The position numbers were made by a program, and so were the translations under genes. DNA of 59,883 nt from Gloeocapsa sp. PCC 73106 (lineage in GTDB: Bacteria > Cyanobacteriota > Cyanobacteriia > Cyanobacteriales > Gloeocapsaceae): positions 42,270-102,152 of the forward strand of contig NZ_ALVY01000227.1 of assembly GCF_000332035.1 (NCBI RefSeq), given 5' to 3'. The notes under the pieces were generated by a model. It saw nothing but the letters and a program-made list of their open reading frames with translations. It ran no database searches and was not told the origin of the DNA. Within the stretch, counting starts at the first letter, position 1, and each line of letters opens with the position of its first letter. Positions 19,023-28,796 of the stretch are shown here, piece after piece.

Positions 19023-19994
19023 CTAATTTTGTAAATTCATCATACCGACAATCGCCGGGGATCGCACCGCGCGGAACATCCCGAAGCGACACAACCCAGT
19101 TCCAAAGGCTAAGCGCATCAGCAGAAAAGTCGGCACTTCTCGCAGTGATTTAATCAAACCAACCAAACCAAGCCGAATGATTCCCTCTGGTCGAATTATA
19201 CCTTGCCAGATAGAATCGAGCCAAGAAGGAAGCGTTGCCTGCGTCCAGTCGGTGGTTATAACCTCACCCGCAACCATTCCGGTAGCAACTAATTCCTCTG
19301 CAAACCCTTCAATACTGGCAAAGGCGGGATGGGACCATTGATCTAGGAGTTGACGCATCACCAGACGTTCCCAGCTATTGAGAGGAATTGAGCGATCGTC
19401 TCGCTGATTCCAGTCAGCTACTACTAAAATTCCACCCGGTTTTAAAACGCGCAGCAGTTCCTTGGCAAACTTAGCTTTATCTGGCATATGGGGACCCGCT
19501 TCAATCGACCAAACTACATCAAAACTAGCATCGGGGAAAGACAATGACAAAGCATCATCAACCTTAAACTGGGCGTTAACTTCTGGTGGTGTGAGTTCTT
19601 GAGCGCGTTTCACCTGTTGGGGACTAATGGTAATCCCTGTCACCACAAAGCCATAATCTCTTGCCAAGATGCGGCTACTGCCACCAATACCACAGCCCAC
19701 ATCTAAAACGGTTGTGCCTGGGGGCAGGCTTTCGAGGCCACCCCATTGGACCATTTCCTGTACAAAGTCATGTTTAGCGGCTAAAAAGTCTTTTAGCCTT
19801 GGGGGGGAACCATAATGACCTAAGTGAATATGTTCTCCCCAGTAGAACTCTAGAATTCCGTCATTTGTCCAGTCATCATAGGAATTGGCAACAGAATCGG
19901 CGGATTGATACTTGCGAGGAAACAGGAAGTAAATTCCCAGTCCAACAATTAGGCACAAAAAGAAAAAGGCAAGTCCGAGTAATAAAATTTTCAT
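19023..19994 (-). CDS. MPBQ/MSBQ methyltransferase, membrane anchored
   Basis: SAM-dependent methyltransferase of 323 residues. It methylates 2-methyl-6-phytyl-benzoquinone (tocopherol route) and the solanyl equivalent (plastoquinone route). The N-terminus is one hydrophobic anchor (about residues 3-24), followed by YQSADSVANSYDDWT. The SAM-binding motif is VLDVGCGIGGSSRILA, then GITISPQQVKRA and WSIEAGPHMPD, all matching my memory of Synechocystis Sll0418. It starts at ATG 19994 and is divergent from lysA. Confidence is high for the family; the gamma-tocopherol methyltransferase paralogue is the main alternative. Confidence 0.87.
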   Translation of the reverse strand: MKILLLGLAFFFLCLIVGLGIYFLFPRKYQSADSVANSYDDWTNDGILEFYWGEHIHLGHYGSPPRLKDFLAAKHDFVQEMVQWGGLESLPPGTTVLDVGCGIGGSSRILARDYGFVVTGITISPQQVKRAQELTPPEVNAQFKVDDALSLSFPDASFDVVWSIEAGPHMPDKAKFAKELLRVLKPGGILVVADWNQRDDRSIPLNSWERLVMRQLLDQWSHPAFASIEGFAEELVATGMVAGEVITTDWTQATLPSWLDSIWQGIIRPEGIIRLGLVGLIKSLREVPTFLLMRLAFGTGLCRFGMFRAVRSPAIVGMMNLQN

Positions 19995-20128
19995 CGTGTT
20001 GGAGTTGTGCAGTTTGGAGTACTTTCCTTAAGGCTATTTTATACTAAGTCATAATTTATTTATTGGGGTTTCATAGTAGACTAAAGATTATATCGACTTT
20101 GAATCGCACGCTGACTCATCGCGCAAAT

Positions 20129-21523
20129 ATGGTATCAATTCAAGCAAAAATTTTAAATTCAGGGGCGGATTATCTGCAATACGAGCAAGTTTCGGTAAAT
20201 CAGTGCTTACTACCGATAACTTCTGAGGTTGACGCTGATGGGCATTTGTTCATAGGGGGTTCTGAGGTTACTTCTCTGGTGGCTCGCTTTGGCTCACCGT
20301 TATATATATTAGATGAAGTAGGCTTGAGAAAGGCTTGTCAACAGTATCAGGAAGCATTTAAACAGTTTTACCCGGGTACGGCTCAAGTTATTTACGCTTC
20401 TAAAGCTTGGAGTTGTCTAGCTGTATGCGGAATAATCGCTACAGAGGGTTTGGGTTTTGATGTGGTTTCCGGGGGTGAACTCTATACGGCGCTGCGATCG
20501 CTCAAGGAGTTGGGTTTAGATCCCGAGGGAAAAATCTATTTTCACGGCAATAATAAATCTCCAGAGGAACTACGCCAAGGAATAGAGTCTAATTGTACGA
20601 TCGTCGTGGATAATTGGTGGGAATTAGAACAATTAGCCCAATGGAGCGACCAGAAGATTAGAATCATGCTGCGTCTAACGCCGGGAATCGAATGTCACAC
20701 CCATGAGTATATTCGTACGGGTCATTTGGATAGTAAGTTTGGCTTTGATCCTCACGATTTAAAAAAGTTGTTCGAATTTGTAGCAGGGCGATCGCACTTA
20801 AATTGCGTCGGTTTACATGCTCACATTGGTTCACAAATTTTTGAGTCTCAACCACACCAAGATTTAGCTAAATTGATTGTAACTTGGCAAAAACAGGCTC
20901 TCAGCTACGGGTTACAGATTCAAGAGTTAAATTTAGGGGGCGGTTTGGGAATCCGTTACACCGAACAAGATGATCCTCCAAGTATTCAAAGCTGGGTTGA
21001 ACTGGTTTGTCAAGGTGTGATTGAAGCTTGTCAAGATTTGGGAATGTCTCTACCGAAGCTGATGGTGGAACCAGGACGTTCTTTGGTTGGTTCGTCTTGT
21101 GTCACTGCTTATCGCATTGGTTCGAGCAAAACTGTACCTGGAATACGTAGTTACGTGGCGGTAGACGGGGGAATGTCTGACAATCCACGTCCAATCACTT
21201 ATCAATCTGTTTATCGCTGTGTCGTCGCTAATCGCATGACAGCACCTCTGACAGAAACGGTAACGGTAGCGGGTAAACATTGTGAATCAGGAGATATTTT
21301 AATTCATAATGCTCGATTACCCAAAACTGAACCTGGAGACGTTCTGGTGGTGATGTCCACGGGAGCTTACAACTACAGTATGGCTTCGAACTACAACCGT
21401 TTACCCAGACCTGCGGCTGTTTTAGTCAACCAAGGTGAAGCCAACTTGATTTTGCGACGAGAGAACTATGAAGATTTATTATGTCAAGACCTATTACCAG
21501 AAAGATTACTAGAATCAAAATAA
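20129..21523 (+). CDS. lysA: Diaminopimelate decarboxylase
   Basis: PLP enzyme making L-lysine from meso-diaminopimelate. About 464 residues from ATG 20129; the in-frame TTG at 20063 would add 22 residues that do not look conserved. Visible: PLP lysine in IYASKAWSC, FDVVSGGEL, HGNNKSPEE, LHAHIGSQI, the glycine-rich LNLGGGLGI and EPGRSLVG phosphate-binding region, and CESGDIL near the C-terminus (substrate Cys). The diadenylate cyclase gene follows in the same direction after 55 bases. Confidence 0.93.
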   Translation: MVSIQAKILNSGADYLQYEQVSVNQCLLPITSEVDADGHLFIGGSEVTSLVARFGSPLYILDEVGLRKACQQYQEAFKQFYPGTAQVIYASKAWSCLAVCGIIATEGLGFDVVSGGELYTALRSLKELGLDPEGKIYFHGNNKSPEELRQGIESNCTIVVDNWWELEQLAQWSDQKIRIMLRLTPGIECHTHEYIRTGHLDSKFGFDPHDLKKLFEFVAGRSHLNCVGLHAHIGSQIFESQPHQDLAKLIVTWQKQALSYGLQIQELNLGGGLGIRYTEQDDPPSIQSWVELVCQGVIEACQDLGMSLPKLMVEPGRSLVGSSCVTAYRIGSSKTVPGIRSYVAVDGGMSDNPRPITYQSVYRCVVANRMTAPLTETVTVAGKHCESGDILIHNARLPKTEPGDVLVVMSTGAYNYSMASNYNRLPRPAAVLVNQGEANLILRRENYEDLLCQDLLPERLLESK

Positions 21524-21578
21524 AACTGATAAAATAAGCTCACGTGGGACAAGTTTGCTATTAACAAGTTGAAGTTCA

Positions 21579-22523
21579 ATGCTTCTGTGGGGTTTTTGCA
21601 GCAATTATTTTTTGCTTAACCTATGGCTTTACCAAGGAATTGACATCGCCTTAGCTCTTGGACTTTGTCTGTTGCTACTATTGATTATCAGAGATAGCCG
21701 AGTTCGCTGGTTGATTCAAGGCTTAATGCTGATTCTGGTAGCTGCATTCATCAGTAAAGAATTGGGTTTGAGGTTGCTCCATGGGGTTTTAGAAAAAATG
21801 GTCCTAGGTGGGATCGTGGTCATAGGGATTAGCTTTCAGTTAGAATTACGTCGCTTTTTAGAAAAATTGGGACGAGGAGAACTATTGAGTTTATTTCAGG
21901 TTGCTCCCAATCCCTCAACTAAAATGAATAGTATAGTAGATCAGTTGGTAGAAGCGGTGAAGGAGCTTTCCCAAAATCGCACCGGGGCTTTAATTGTCTT
22001 GGAAACTAATAGCCCGATTAGCAGACGTGTAGTTTTGGGGACGGGAGTAAGTCTTAACGCCGATGTTTCTAAAGAGTTGATCCAAACTATTTTCCAAAAA
22101 AAGACGCTTTTACACGATGGTGCTATGGTGATTAAGAATGGTCGTATCGCTTCTGCGGGAACAATTTTACCTTTGTCGGGACGTACAGCACCTTCTCAGT
22201 ATGGAACGCGTCACCGTGCTGCTATGGGAATTACCGAGCAAGTAGAGGATGCTCTCTGTATAGTAGTGTCTGAGGAAACGGGTTCGATTTCTCTAGCAGA
22301 AAACGGTATTCTCAATCGGTTTATAACTACGACTGCTTTAAAAGAGACGCTAGAAGCTAGACTGACTGAAGGGCAAAAAGATACGGCTGAAAATTGGGGA
22401 TTAGGGAAATTCTTTTCTCAAGGGTTTACAGTAGGTCTACAACAAAAGTTTAATGGGTTGAAACAAATTAAACTTAAGCGTTGGTTACATTTACCGTCAT
22501 CGACTTCAAAAGATAAAAAATGA
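21579..22523 (+). CDS. cdaA: Diadenylate cyclase (CdaA type)
   Basis: Makes cyclic di-AMP from two ATP. 314 residues: an N-terminal membrane part with hydrophobic helices (about residues 8-68), then a DAC (DisA_N) domain with the catalytic DGA (LLHDGAMVI, about residue 182) and RHR (GTRHRAAMG, about 212) motifs, and a basic C-terminal extension. CdaA is the usual cyanobacterial type. The 4-base overlap with uppS means the two are translated from one message. Confidence 0.93.
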   Translation: MLLWGFCSNYFLLNLWLYQGIDIALALGLCLLLLLIIRDSRVRWLIQGLMLILVAAFISKELGLRLLHGVLEKMVLGGIVVIGISFQLELRRFLEKLGRGELLSLFQVAPNPSTKMNSIVDQLVEAVKELSQNRTGALIVLETNSPISRRVVLGTGVSLNADVSKELIQTIFQKKTLLHDGAMVIKNGRIASAGTILPLSGRTAPSQYGTRHRAAMGITEQVEDALCIVVSEETGSISLAENGILNRFITTTALKETLEARLTEGQKDTAENWGLGKFFSQGFTVGLQQKFNGLKQIKLKRWLHLPSSTSKDKK

Positions 22524-23266
22524 CTGTTAAGCATATTCTTAAAGAGTTACCAGTTGATCTAGATTACCATCGCCTACCTCGTCACATTGCGGTAATTATG
22601 GATGGGAATGGTCGCTGGGCAAAACGTCAGGGTAAACCTCGGGTTCTTGGTCACCAAAGAGGTGTAGATACCCTCAAGGATTTATTACGTTGTTGCAAAG
22701 ATTGGGGTATTCCAGCTTTGACGGTTTATGCTTTTTCTACGGAAAATTGGGGACGTCCTCTAGAAGAGGTGGAGTTTCTGATGACTTTATTTGAAAGGGT
22801 ATTGCGTCGAGAATTAAAGGAAATGTGCAAGGAAAATATTAAAATTCGTTTTGTCGGCAATCTAGAGGTTTTGCCACTCTCTCTACAGCAAGAAATCGCG
22901 CGCTCTATGGATGATACTAAAGATAATCGAGATATTGACTTTACTGTAGCTACTAATTATGGTGGGAGACAGGAAATTTTACAGGCTTGTCGGGCGATCG
23001 CACAGAAAGTAGCGTCGGGTTTACTAAAGCCTGAAGATATTACCGAAGAATTATGGGAAAGTCATCTGTATACTGCGGGGCTAAACCATCCCGATTTATT
23101 GATTCGCACTAGTGGTGAAATGCGGATCAGTAATTTTCTGCTTTGGCAAATGGCTTACGCGGAAATCTACGTAACTGAGACTTTGTGGCCCGATTTTGAC
23201 CGAATAGAGTTCCACAAAGCTTTATTAGCTTATCAAGGGCGGGAACGACGTTTTGGCAAGGTCTAG
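22520..23266 (+). CDS. uppS: Isoprenyl transferase (undecaprenyl diphosphate synthase)
   Basis: cis-Prenyltransferase that builds the undecaprenyl carrier for peptidoglycan. 248 residues, typical. Visible: the catalytic [13 protein letters not shown] near residue 28, [33 protein letters not shown] and [20 protein letters not shown]. The start ATG overlaps the cdaA stop region by 4 bases. It is the last gene of the lysA-cdaA-uppS run, and the following gene is convergent. Confidence 0.95.
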   Translation: MTVKHILKELPVDLDYHRLPRHIAVIMDGNGRWAKRQGKPRVLGHQRGVDTLKDLLRCCKDWGIPALTVYAFSTENWGRPLEEVEFLMTLFERVLRRELKEMCKENIKIRFVGNLEVLPLSLQQEIARSMDDTKDNRDIDFTVATNYGGRQEILQACRAIAQKVASGLLKPEDITEELWESHLYTAGLNHPDLLIRTSGEMRISNFLLWQMAYAEIYVTETLWPDFDRIEFHKALLAYQGRERRFGKV

Positions 23267-23297
23267 AGGGACTAGTTTAAAAAGACTTTTATTTACG

Positions 23298-23579
23298 CTA
23301 CTTTCTCTCATCTACAAGTCTCCCTGTAGCGTACTGATGAAGAATACTTGAGATTAGAGTTTGGTAAGGTATCCCATCCTCTATTGCTTTTGCTTGGATT
23401 GCTTCCCAATCTGGTGAAGACAGTTTCAGTGTTATCAACTTATCTTCTTGATCCAGAGTATTTTTGGCATAAAACTGTATCTCTTCTAAGCGATGTTTAT
23501 CTCCTACTGATACCCATTCTCCTTTTTCAAAGGAATTCAATATCTCCTGCTCGTATTGATCCAATTCATTGTCATTCAT
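23298..23579 (-). CDS. CopG-like antitoxin family protein
   Basis: 93 residues: an acidic N-terminal helix (NDNELDQYEQEILNSFEKGEW), a middle segment, then a ribbon-helix-helix-like strand and helices (KLITLKLSSPDWEAIQAKAIEDGIPYQTLISSIL). This arrangement is common in cyanobacterial CopG/BrnA-type antitoxins, which bind DNA and repress their own operon. No toxin gene adjoins it: upstream on the same strand is pilL-C's end and downstream is the convergent uppS. Probably a solitary antitoxin. Confidence 0.72.
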   Translation of the reverse strand: MNDNELDQYEQEILNSFEKGEWVSVGDKHRLEEIQFYAKNTLDQEDKLITLKLSSPDWEAIQAKAIEDGIPYQTLISSILHQYATGRLVDERK

Positions 23580-23594
23580 AATAATTTAAGTGTC

Positions 23595-26500
23595 TCACGA
23601 GCCAGATTCTTCATTTTCTAGGAAAACTTCGCCTTGGATCATGCGTTTAGCCGCGTCTAGGAGCTCTTCTTCGATATAAGGCTTAGTAAAATAAGCTTTA
23701 GCCCCTAGTTCGGCGGCGATTTTGCGGTGTCGTTCCGCGCCCCTTGAAGTAATCATGGCTACAGGAATACTACTTAGGTGAGGATCTTCTTGCAGTCGTG
23801 AGAGCAATTCTAGACCGTTCATTCTGGGCATTTCAATATCGCAGAATATTAGCTGTGTGGGTAAGCCTGAACGGAGTCTTTCCCAAGCTTCCTGACCATC
23901 TCTAGCTTGTTCCACATGATAACCGGATTTTTTAAAAGTAATCGATAACATTTCCCTTACCACCACTGAGTCATCGATAATTAAGACAATGGACTCGGTT
24001 TTCTGGGAAGGAGGAGTAGTATGTGCGGTTGTGATGTTGCCCTTAGGACCTAGTAGTTTTTCCCCGCCGATCATGCGTTTAGCCGCATCTAGGAGGTCTT
24101 TTTCGGTGTAAGGTTTAGTTAGATAGCCACTAGCTCCGAGTTCGGCGGCTACTTTGCGATGTCTTTCGGCACCTCTTGAAGTAAGCAAGGCTACGGGTAC
24201 ATCCCGGAGTTTATGATCTTGCTGCATCAAGGACAGGAGTTTTAGTCCGTTCATTCTGGGCATTTCAATGTCACAGAAAACCAAGTCACAGGGCAAGCCC
24301 GAACGCAGTTTTTCCCATGCTTCTTGACCATCTCTAGCCTCTTCTACGCGATAGCCTGCCTTATTAAAGCTCAATGACAGAAGTTGACGTACGGTAATGG
24401 AATCGTCGACGATCAAAACAATAGGTTCACTCGTTTTGGGTGGTTTGGGTATTTGCGGGCTATAGGTGGTATCGGAGACGAGGTTATGATCTATACTCCG
24501 TCTACCTTGGGCAATTTCGATTAGTTCCATCACATCGCCAATGGGCATGATGCGACCATCCCCGAGAACGGTAGCACCAGCGATTCCCGCGGGTTTAGGA
24601 ATAGGTCCTTCTATTTGTTTAATGACGATTTCCTGTTCGGGGAAGATTTTGTCTACTTGAATCGCGAGGACACTGCCTGCGCCTCTGAGTACGATGATGG
24701 AGAGATTATCGTCGTATTCTTGCCCTCCATAAATAGTACTACGACTGATTTGGCGGTTGTAGGAGAATAAGCTACTCAAAGGCTGAAAGGGCAAAAGTTG
24801 ATTATTCCAGGGTATACATTTTTGTCCTTGTTCGTTGATTTTGACTGCGTCGGGTCGATAGTCTTTGGTATCTTCCACTCCATCGATGGGAAAGGCGATA
24901 CGCGCATTGTTACTCAAGCAAGGTAGAGCTTTACAAATGCTCAAAGTTAGGGGTAAGCGTATGGTAAAAGTTGTGCCTTTACCGAGAACAGAATCAACGC
25001 TCACTGTGCCTCGAATCGGCTGTAGGCTTGTTCTTACTACATCTAGTCCTACGCCTCGACCTGAAAAATCATCGGCTTTGTCTTTAGTAGTAAAACCGGG
25101 GTGAAATAGTAGTTCATATATTTCCTGATTTGCCATATTTTTGGCTTTTTCTTTGTTGATCAGCCCTCTTTCGATCGCTTTAGCTTTTACTTTGCTGATG
25201 TCTATACCTGCACCGTTGTCCGATACCGATATTACTGTTTGGTTACCTTGTAAGAATGCTTGAATTTTAATTTCTCCCTGGGGATTTTTGCCTCGAGCTT
25301 TGCGTACTTCGGGTAGTTCTATACCGTGAGTGATGGCGTTATTAGCTAGATGAGTCAGGGGATTATAGAGTTGGTCGAGGATCATTTTGTCGATTAGTAC
25401 TTCTCGTCCCAGTACAATTACTTCGACTTTTTTCTTGAGTTTGAGGGATATTTCCCGTACGCCTCTTAACATCCTGTCGGCGTTGTTGGAGAAGGCGACC
25501 ATGCGCGAGTTATTGAGCCCTTCTTGTAGGGATGTCGTCACTTGTCGTAAACTGCGGGCTACTTGGTCGGTTTCATCTACTAGATACTGAATATCCGAGG
25601 TGGATTCTCTAACTCTGACGATGAGCTCAATGATTTCTTGGGACAGGGGATGAAATTGGCTGAAACTGTCCATTTCATAGGGATTTAATCCTGATTCTGG
25701 TTCTTGCCGATTACTTTCTCCTTGTGGTAGGTAGTTAATGGAGGGGGTTTTACTTTGACTCCGACTAGCGAGGAGAGCTTTTTCCAGGAGAGTACGTTCA
25801 TAGAGGTACTGCATTCTTGAGTTGACGTCGGTAAGTTTTTGTACTTGACTGAGTAAATTATCCAAAAACTGCCGAAGACGTTCTTGATCTTCTTCGAGTC
25901 TGTTTCTTTTTACTACTAGTTCCCCGATCAAGTTGTTGATGTTGTCAAGTTGTTTAACGGGAACCCGCATCGTTTGTTCCAGACGAACTCCTTTACTTGA
26001 TCTTGTTGAAGTTATTTGAGAGGTTGAAGTTACCATTCTACTGATAACTGGTAGTTCTTCTGGGCTAATTAGGGTGGGAGTTATACCCAGTAAGGCTTCT
26101 AATTCAGCATAAAGCGTCGCTGTGGTTTGAACTATCGGTTGTTCGATTAGTTGCTCTAATTCGCTGAACTGTTCATAGAAGTATACTGGTCCTACGGGAA
26201 GAAATTTCCTGAGGTAAGTTTCTGAGGTCTCTTTCTGTAATTCAAATATGCTTATTAATTCTTCTGTTGCTTCTGACTCTTCTATTTCACCGGTTTGAGT
26301 ATCGTCGGTGTAGAAATTATTGAATAAATCTTGTATGTCTTCGCTGTTATCTGATGCGGTTGCAGGGTCCTCTTCAAGAAAATTTAATTCTTCGCTGCTA
26401 TTGGTGTCGTCTTCGGCGAATATTTCTATTAACTCTTCGGAGTCAATCTTACTGCTACTAGGTATGGTGCGATGGGGATCTATTTCTGGGGTTTGAGGCT

Positions 26501-26936
26501 TTGACGGTTTAAATTTTTGTGTTTCCCAGGGATCGGGGGGAGTGGTTTGTTGTCGTTCTCTTTGCCAACTGGTATCGAATTCTTCCCAAGTTGCTTCACT
26601 AGCACGAGCGAGGGCTTGTAGTTGTTCACTCGGGGCTATTTCTGTAGCTTTAGCTCTAGCGATTAATTCTCCTGCGTCTTTGATTTCTTTGATGATGAGT
26701 GTACCACAGGGTAGGTAGGCGTTTTCTTCACAGGCGATCGCACTTTTTGCTGTTTCTAATAATTCTACCCAACCGCTTAGGTTCGCTTTTTTCCCCCAGA
26801 TCAGCAGTTCTTGACAATGTTCCTGAAATTGACTTCGGCTTTTGGATGTATCGCTATGTTTCAGTACTTGGAGCATTTCTCGTAACTGCAGCAAGACTTT
26901 TTTATAAAAATTTTGGTGAAATGCTGAATTATTCAC
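23595..26936 (-). CDS. pilL-C: CheA-like hybrid histidine kinase with two receiver domains (PilL-C type)
   Basis: 1,113 residues, kinase of a type IV pilus taxis system. Order: an N-terminal helical region (about 1-115) with no recognisable Hpt phosphorylation motif; a long acidic linker; a P1/P3-like dimerisation helix (about 325-390); HATPase_c (HLANNAITHGIE, DNGAGID, GRGVGLDVV; about 500-670); a CheW-like domain (about 670-830); REC1 (LIVDDSITVRQ) and REC2 (LIIDDSVVVRE). The two receivers are about 70% identical to each other and each keep DD, phospho-Asp (FCDIEMP) and Lys (TKPY). The absence of Hpt matches Synechocystis, where PilL is split into an Hpt-bearing PilL-N and a PilL-C; a separate PilL-N is not in this window. 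Confidence 0.87.
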   Translation of the reverse strand: MNNSAFHQNFYKKVLLQLREMLQVLKHSDTSKSRSQFQEHCQELLIWGKKANLSGWVELLETAKSAIACEENAYLPCGTLIIKEIKDAGELIARAKATEIAPSEQLQALARASEATWEEFDTSWQRERQQTTPPDPWETQKFKPSKPQTPEIDPHRTIPSSSKIDSEELIEIFAEDDTNSSEELNFLEEDPATASDNSEDIQDLFNNFYTDDTQTGEIEESEATEELISIFELQKETSETYLRKFLPVGPVYFYEQFSELEQLIEQPIVQTTATLYAELEALLGITPTLISPEELPVISRMVTSTSQITSTRSSKGVRLEQTMRVPVKQLDNINNLIGELVVKRNRLEEDQERLRQFLDNLLSQVQKLTDVNSRMQYLYERTLLEKALLASRSQSKTPSINYLPQGESNRQEPESGLNPYEMDSFSQFHPLSQEIIELIVRVRESTSDIQYLVDETDQVARSLRQVTTSLQEGLNNSRMVAFSNNADRMLRGVREISLKLKKKVEVIVLGREVLIDKMILDQLYNPLTHLANNAITHGIELPEVRKARGKNPQGEIKIQAFLQGNQTVISVSDNGAGIDISKVKAKAIERGLINKEKAKNMANQEIYELLFHPGFTTKDKADDFSGRGVGLDVVRTSLQPIRGTVSVDSVLGKGTTFTIRLPLTLSICKALPCLSNNARIAFPIDGVEDTKDYRPDAVKINEQGQKCIPWNNQLLPFQPLSSLFSYNRQISRSTIYGGQEYDDNLSIIVLRGAGSVLAIQVDKIFPEQEIVIKQIEGPIPKPAGIAGATVLGDGRIMPIGDVMELIEIAQGRRSIDHNLVSDTTYSPQIPKPPKTSEPIVLIVDDSITVRQLLSLSFNKAGYRVEEARDGQEAWEKLRSGLPCDLVFCDIEMPRMNGLKLLSLMQQDHKLRDVPVALLTSRGAERHRKVAAELGASGYLTKPYTEKDLLDAAKRMIGGEKLLGPKGNITTAHTTPPSQKTESIVLIIDDSVVVREMLSITFKKSGYHVEQARDGQEAWERLRSGLPTQLIFCDIEMPRMNGLELLSRLQEDPHLSSIPVAMITSRGAERHRKIAAELGAKAYFTKPYIEEELLDAAKRMIQGEVFLENEESGS

Positions 26937-27028
26937 GGCTAATTACGCTTTTTCCTTACGAGGATTTTTCTAGTCTTTCAAGAACACTCTTAACTTACAG
27001 TATAGCTTAATTATCGGGAGCAAGTCAA

Positions 27029-27066
27029 ATTTGTTGAACAAATGTACTAATTGAAACAAATTCAAT
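27029..27066. promoter_or_regulatory. Two tandem palindromes upstream of pilL-C
   Basis: A 15-base perfect palindrome, ATTTGTT-G-AACAAAT (27029-27043), is followed six bases later by an inverted repeat ATTGAA-5-TTCAAT (27050-27066). Both sit about 90-130 bases upstream of the pilL-C start. They could be operators or an AT-rich hairpin in the leader. The binding protein is unknown. Confidence 0.35.
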
Positions 27067-27108
27067 AATGTGTATAGATAAGAAAGAAAACCAGAGCTCA
27101 CTCTTCAA

Positions 27109-27243
27109 ATGACACCTGAACAAGAAAAAGAACTAGATTTACATTTAGAAGCTATCGCTAAAATTCTTTAGAGTGAAGCTAAACCAAACGCCATCAAAAA
27201 TTTAGAAGGAATATAAGAAACAATTCGGGCATTTTTTTATTAA
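27109..27243 (+). pseudogene. Remnant of an IS-associated short ORF (ISKra4-type), two in-frame stops
   Basis: Reading through, the frame gives MTPEQEKELDLHLEAIAKIL, stop (TAG 27169), SEAKPNAIKNLEGI, stop (TAA 27214), ETIRAFFY, stop (TAA 27241). This resembles the start of the small protein found with cyanobacterial ISKra4-family transposases (MTPEQ..., HLEAIAKILY..., LEGIE..TIR). The tyrosine and glutamate codons expected at the two positions have become stops. No transposase gene follows; a dispersed repeat begins 40 bases downstream. The IS family name is from memory and less sure than the fact of decay. Confidence 0.6.
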
Positions 27244-27283
27244 ACAAACAATAAAAATAACTACAGAAAAAATTATCTAAAAA

Positions 27284-27352
27284 GGTGAGTAAGGATAAAG
27301 GTTTAGATAAAAATGCGACTCACAACTTTATGTTAACTAATTAAGCGGATAT
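27284..27352. repeat. Dispersed repeat, copy 2 (69 bp)
   Basis: Matches 6191-6266 at 65 of 69 positions; it lacks the 7-base tandem duplication of copy 1. It contains the same inverted pair GTGAGT (27285-27290) and ACTCAC (27318-27323), and the same right part (TTAACTAATTAAGCGGATAT). It lies in a gene-free stretch just after the IS remnant, so it may be an IS end or a short non-autonomous element. Confidence 0.85.
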
Positions 27353-27503
27353 GATATTACAATTGAAACCGCGCTTAATAATTATGAGCGTCTACCTTTC
27401 CCCTGCGTGTAACGCTATAACTGAAAAGCTTGATTAATAAACGGTTCAGGGTTAGATTACATGACTGAAAATCCCAACCCCAGACGCAGGTAGGGAGATA
27501 GGA

Positions 27504-27536
27504 AGGTATGAGGTCTCTTGGTTTAACCTCACACCT
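27504..27536. other. Imperfect hairpin between the repeat and ispG
   Basis: AGGTATGAGGT (27504-27514) pairs with ACCTCACACCT (27526-27536) with one mismatch around an 11-base loop. It sits just beyond the ispG stop and could end or stabilise that transcript, but on the minus strand it is not followed by a T run. The rest of 26937-27549 holds the palindromes, IS remnant and repeat listed separately; I see no intact gene there. Confidence 0.5.
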
Positions 27537-27549
27537 CACACCTGAAAGA

Positions 27550-28770
27550 TTAAGGATCAATCCAACGACCATCAGCTTTAATCAAACTAATTAATTCCTG
27601 TACACCTTGGGATTCGGGAACTTTTTTGATTTCTTCCTTACCTCGATAGAGAGATATGTATCCTGCTTGTTTACCTACGTAGCCATAATCGGCGTCAGCC
27701 ATCTCACCGGGACCATTGACAATACAACCCATTACAGCGATATCTAAACCAGTTAAATGCTTAGTCGCTTCCCTAACTTGATGTAGAACGTCTTCTAGAT
27801 TAAACAAAGTACGACCACAAGAAGGACAAGCAACGTACTCTACCATAGTTTTACGCATTCCCAAAGCTTGAAGAATACTGTAACAGACGGGAATTTCTTT
27901 TTCTGGTGCTTCAGTGAGAGAAACGCGAATGGTATCCCCGATTCCTTCAGCTAGTAAAGTACCGATACCAGTTGTCGATTTAATGCGACCATATTCACCA
28001 TCTCCTGCTTCTGTTACCCCTAAATGAAGAGGATAATCCATCCCCAACTCATCCATCCGTTTAACCATGAGGCGATAAGCCGCTAACATAACTGGAACGC
28101 GAGCCGCTTTAAGAGAAATTACTAAGTTATGAAAATCAAGAGATTGACAAATTCTAATAAATTCTAAGGCAGATTCTACCATGCCTTCGGGGGTATCTCC
28201 ATAGGTAAATAACATTCTTTCGGCAAGAGAACCGTGATTTACCCCGATACGCATCGCTTTATTTTGATCTCTGAGAGATACTACTAAGGGTTCTAAGGTT
28301 TCTCTAATTTGCTCACCAATTTCGCTAAATTCTGACTCCGTATACTCGGTGCGATTGGCTTTGGGCTTTTCAAAAACGTATAATCCCGGATTAATACGAA
28401 CCTTATCGACGTGTTTAGCTACTTCTAAAGCGATTTTCATGCCATTGTGATGAACGTCAGCTACCAAAGGTACATATTTATATGTTTTAATGAGTTTTTC
28501 TTTAATTTCCGCCAAGGCTTTAGCATGAGCTAAACTGGGAACGGTTACTCGCACGATTTCACAACCAATCTCGTGGAGACGACGGATACCTGCTACCGAA
28601 CCCTCTATATTGAGGGTATCTTCATTGATCATTGACTGTACAACCACAGGATAACTACCACCAATAGTAATGTCTCCTACTTTGACTGGACGCGTTTTAC
28701 GTCTGTGAATAGTAGTATCTAAGAGTGGATCTGTAGGAGAGTTTTGATTGAGCTTGTCCAAAGTTTGCAT
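27550..28770 (-). CDS. ispG: 4-hydroxy-3-methylbut-2-enyl diphosphate synthase
   Basis: Iron-sulfur enzyme of the MEP isoprenoid pathway; converts MEcPP to HMBPP. 406 residues, the usual cyanobacterial length. Visible: an N-terminal TIM-barrel portion beginning [35 protein letters not shown], and a C-terminal domain with the cluster cysteines in ACPSCGR and [12 protein letters not shown]. The start ATG is 26 bases from the GHL10 gene's stop, in the same direction, so they may be co-transcribed. Confidence 0.96.
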   Translation of the reverse strand: MQTLDKLNQNSPTDPLLDTTIHRRKTRPVKVGDITIGGSYPVVVQSMINEDTLNIEGSVAGIRRLHEIGCEIVRVTVPSLAHAKALAEIKEKLIKTYKYVPLVADVHHNGMKIALEVAKHVDKVRINPGLYVFEKPKANRTEYTESEFSEIGEQIRETLEPLVVSLRDQNKAMRIGVNHGSLAERMLFTYGDTPEGMVESALEFIRICQSLDFHNLVISLKAARVPVMLAAYRLMVKRMDELGMDYPLHLGVTEAGDGEYGRIKSTTGIGTLLAEGIGDTIRVSLTEAPEKEIPVCYSILQALGMRKTMVEYVACPSCGRTLFNLEDVLHQVREATKHLTGLDIAVMGCIVNGPGEMADADYGYVGKQAGYISLYRGKEEIKKVPESQGVQELISLIKADGRWIDP

Positions 28771-28796
28771 AATTTACTTGAGATTGGCTTTCACCA

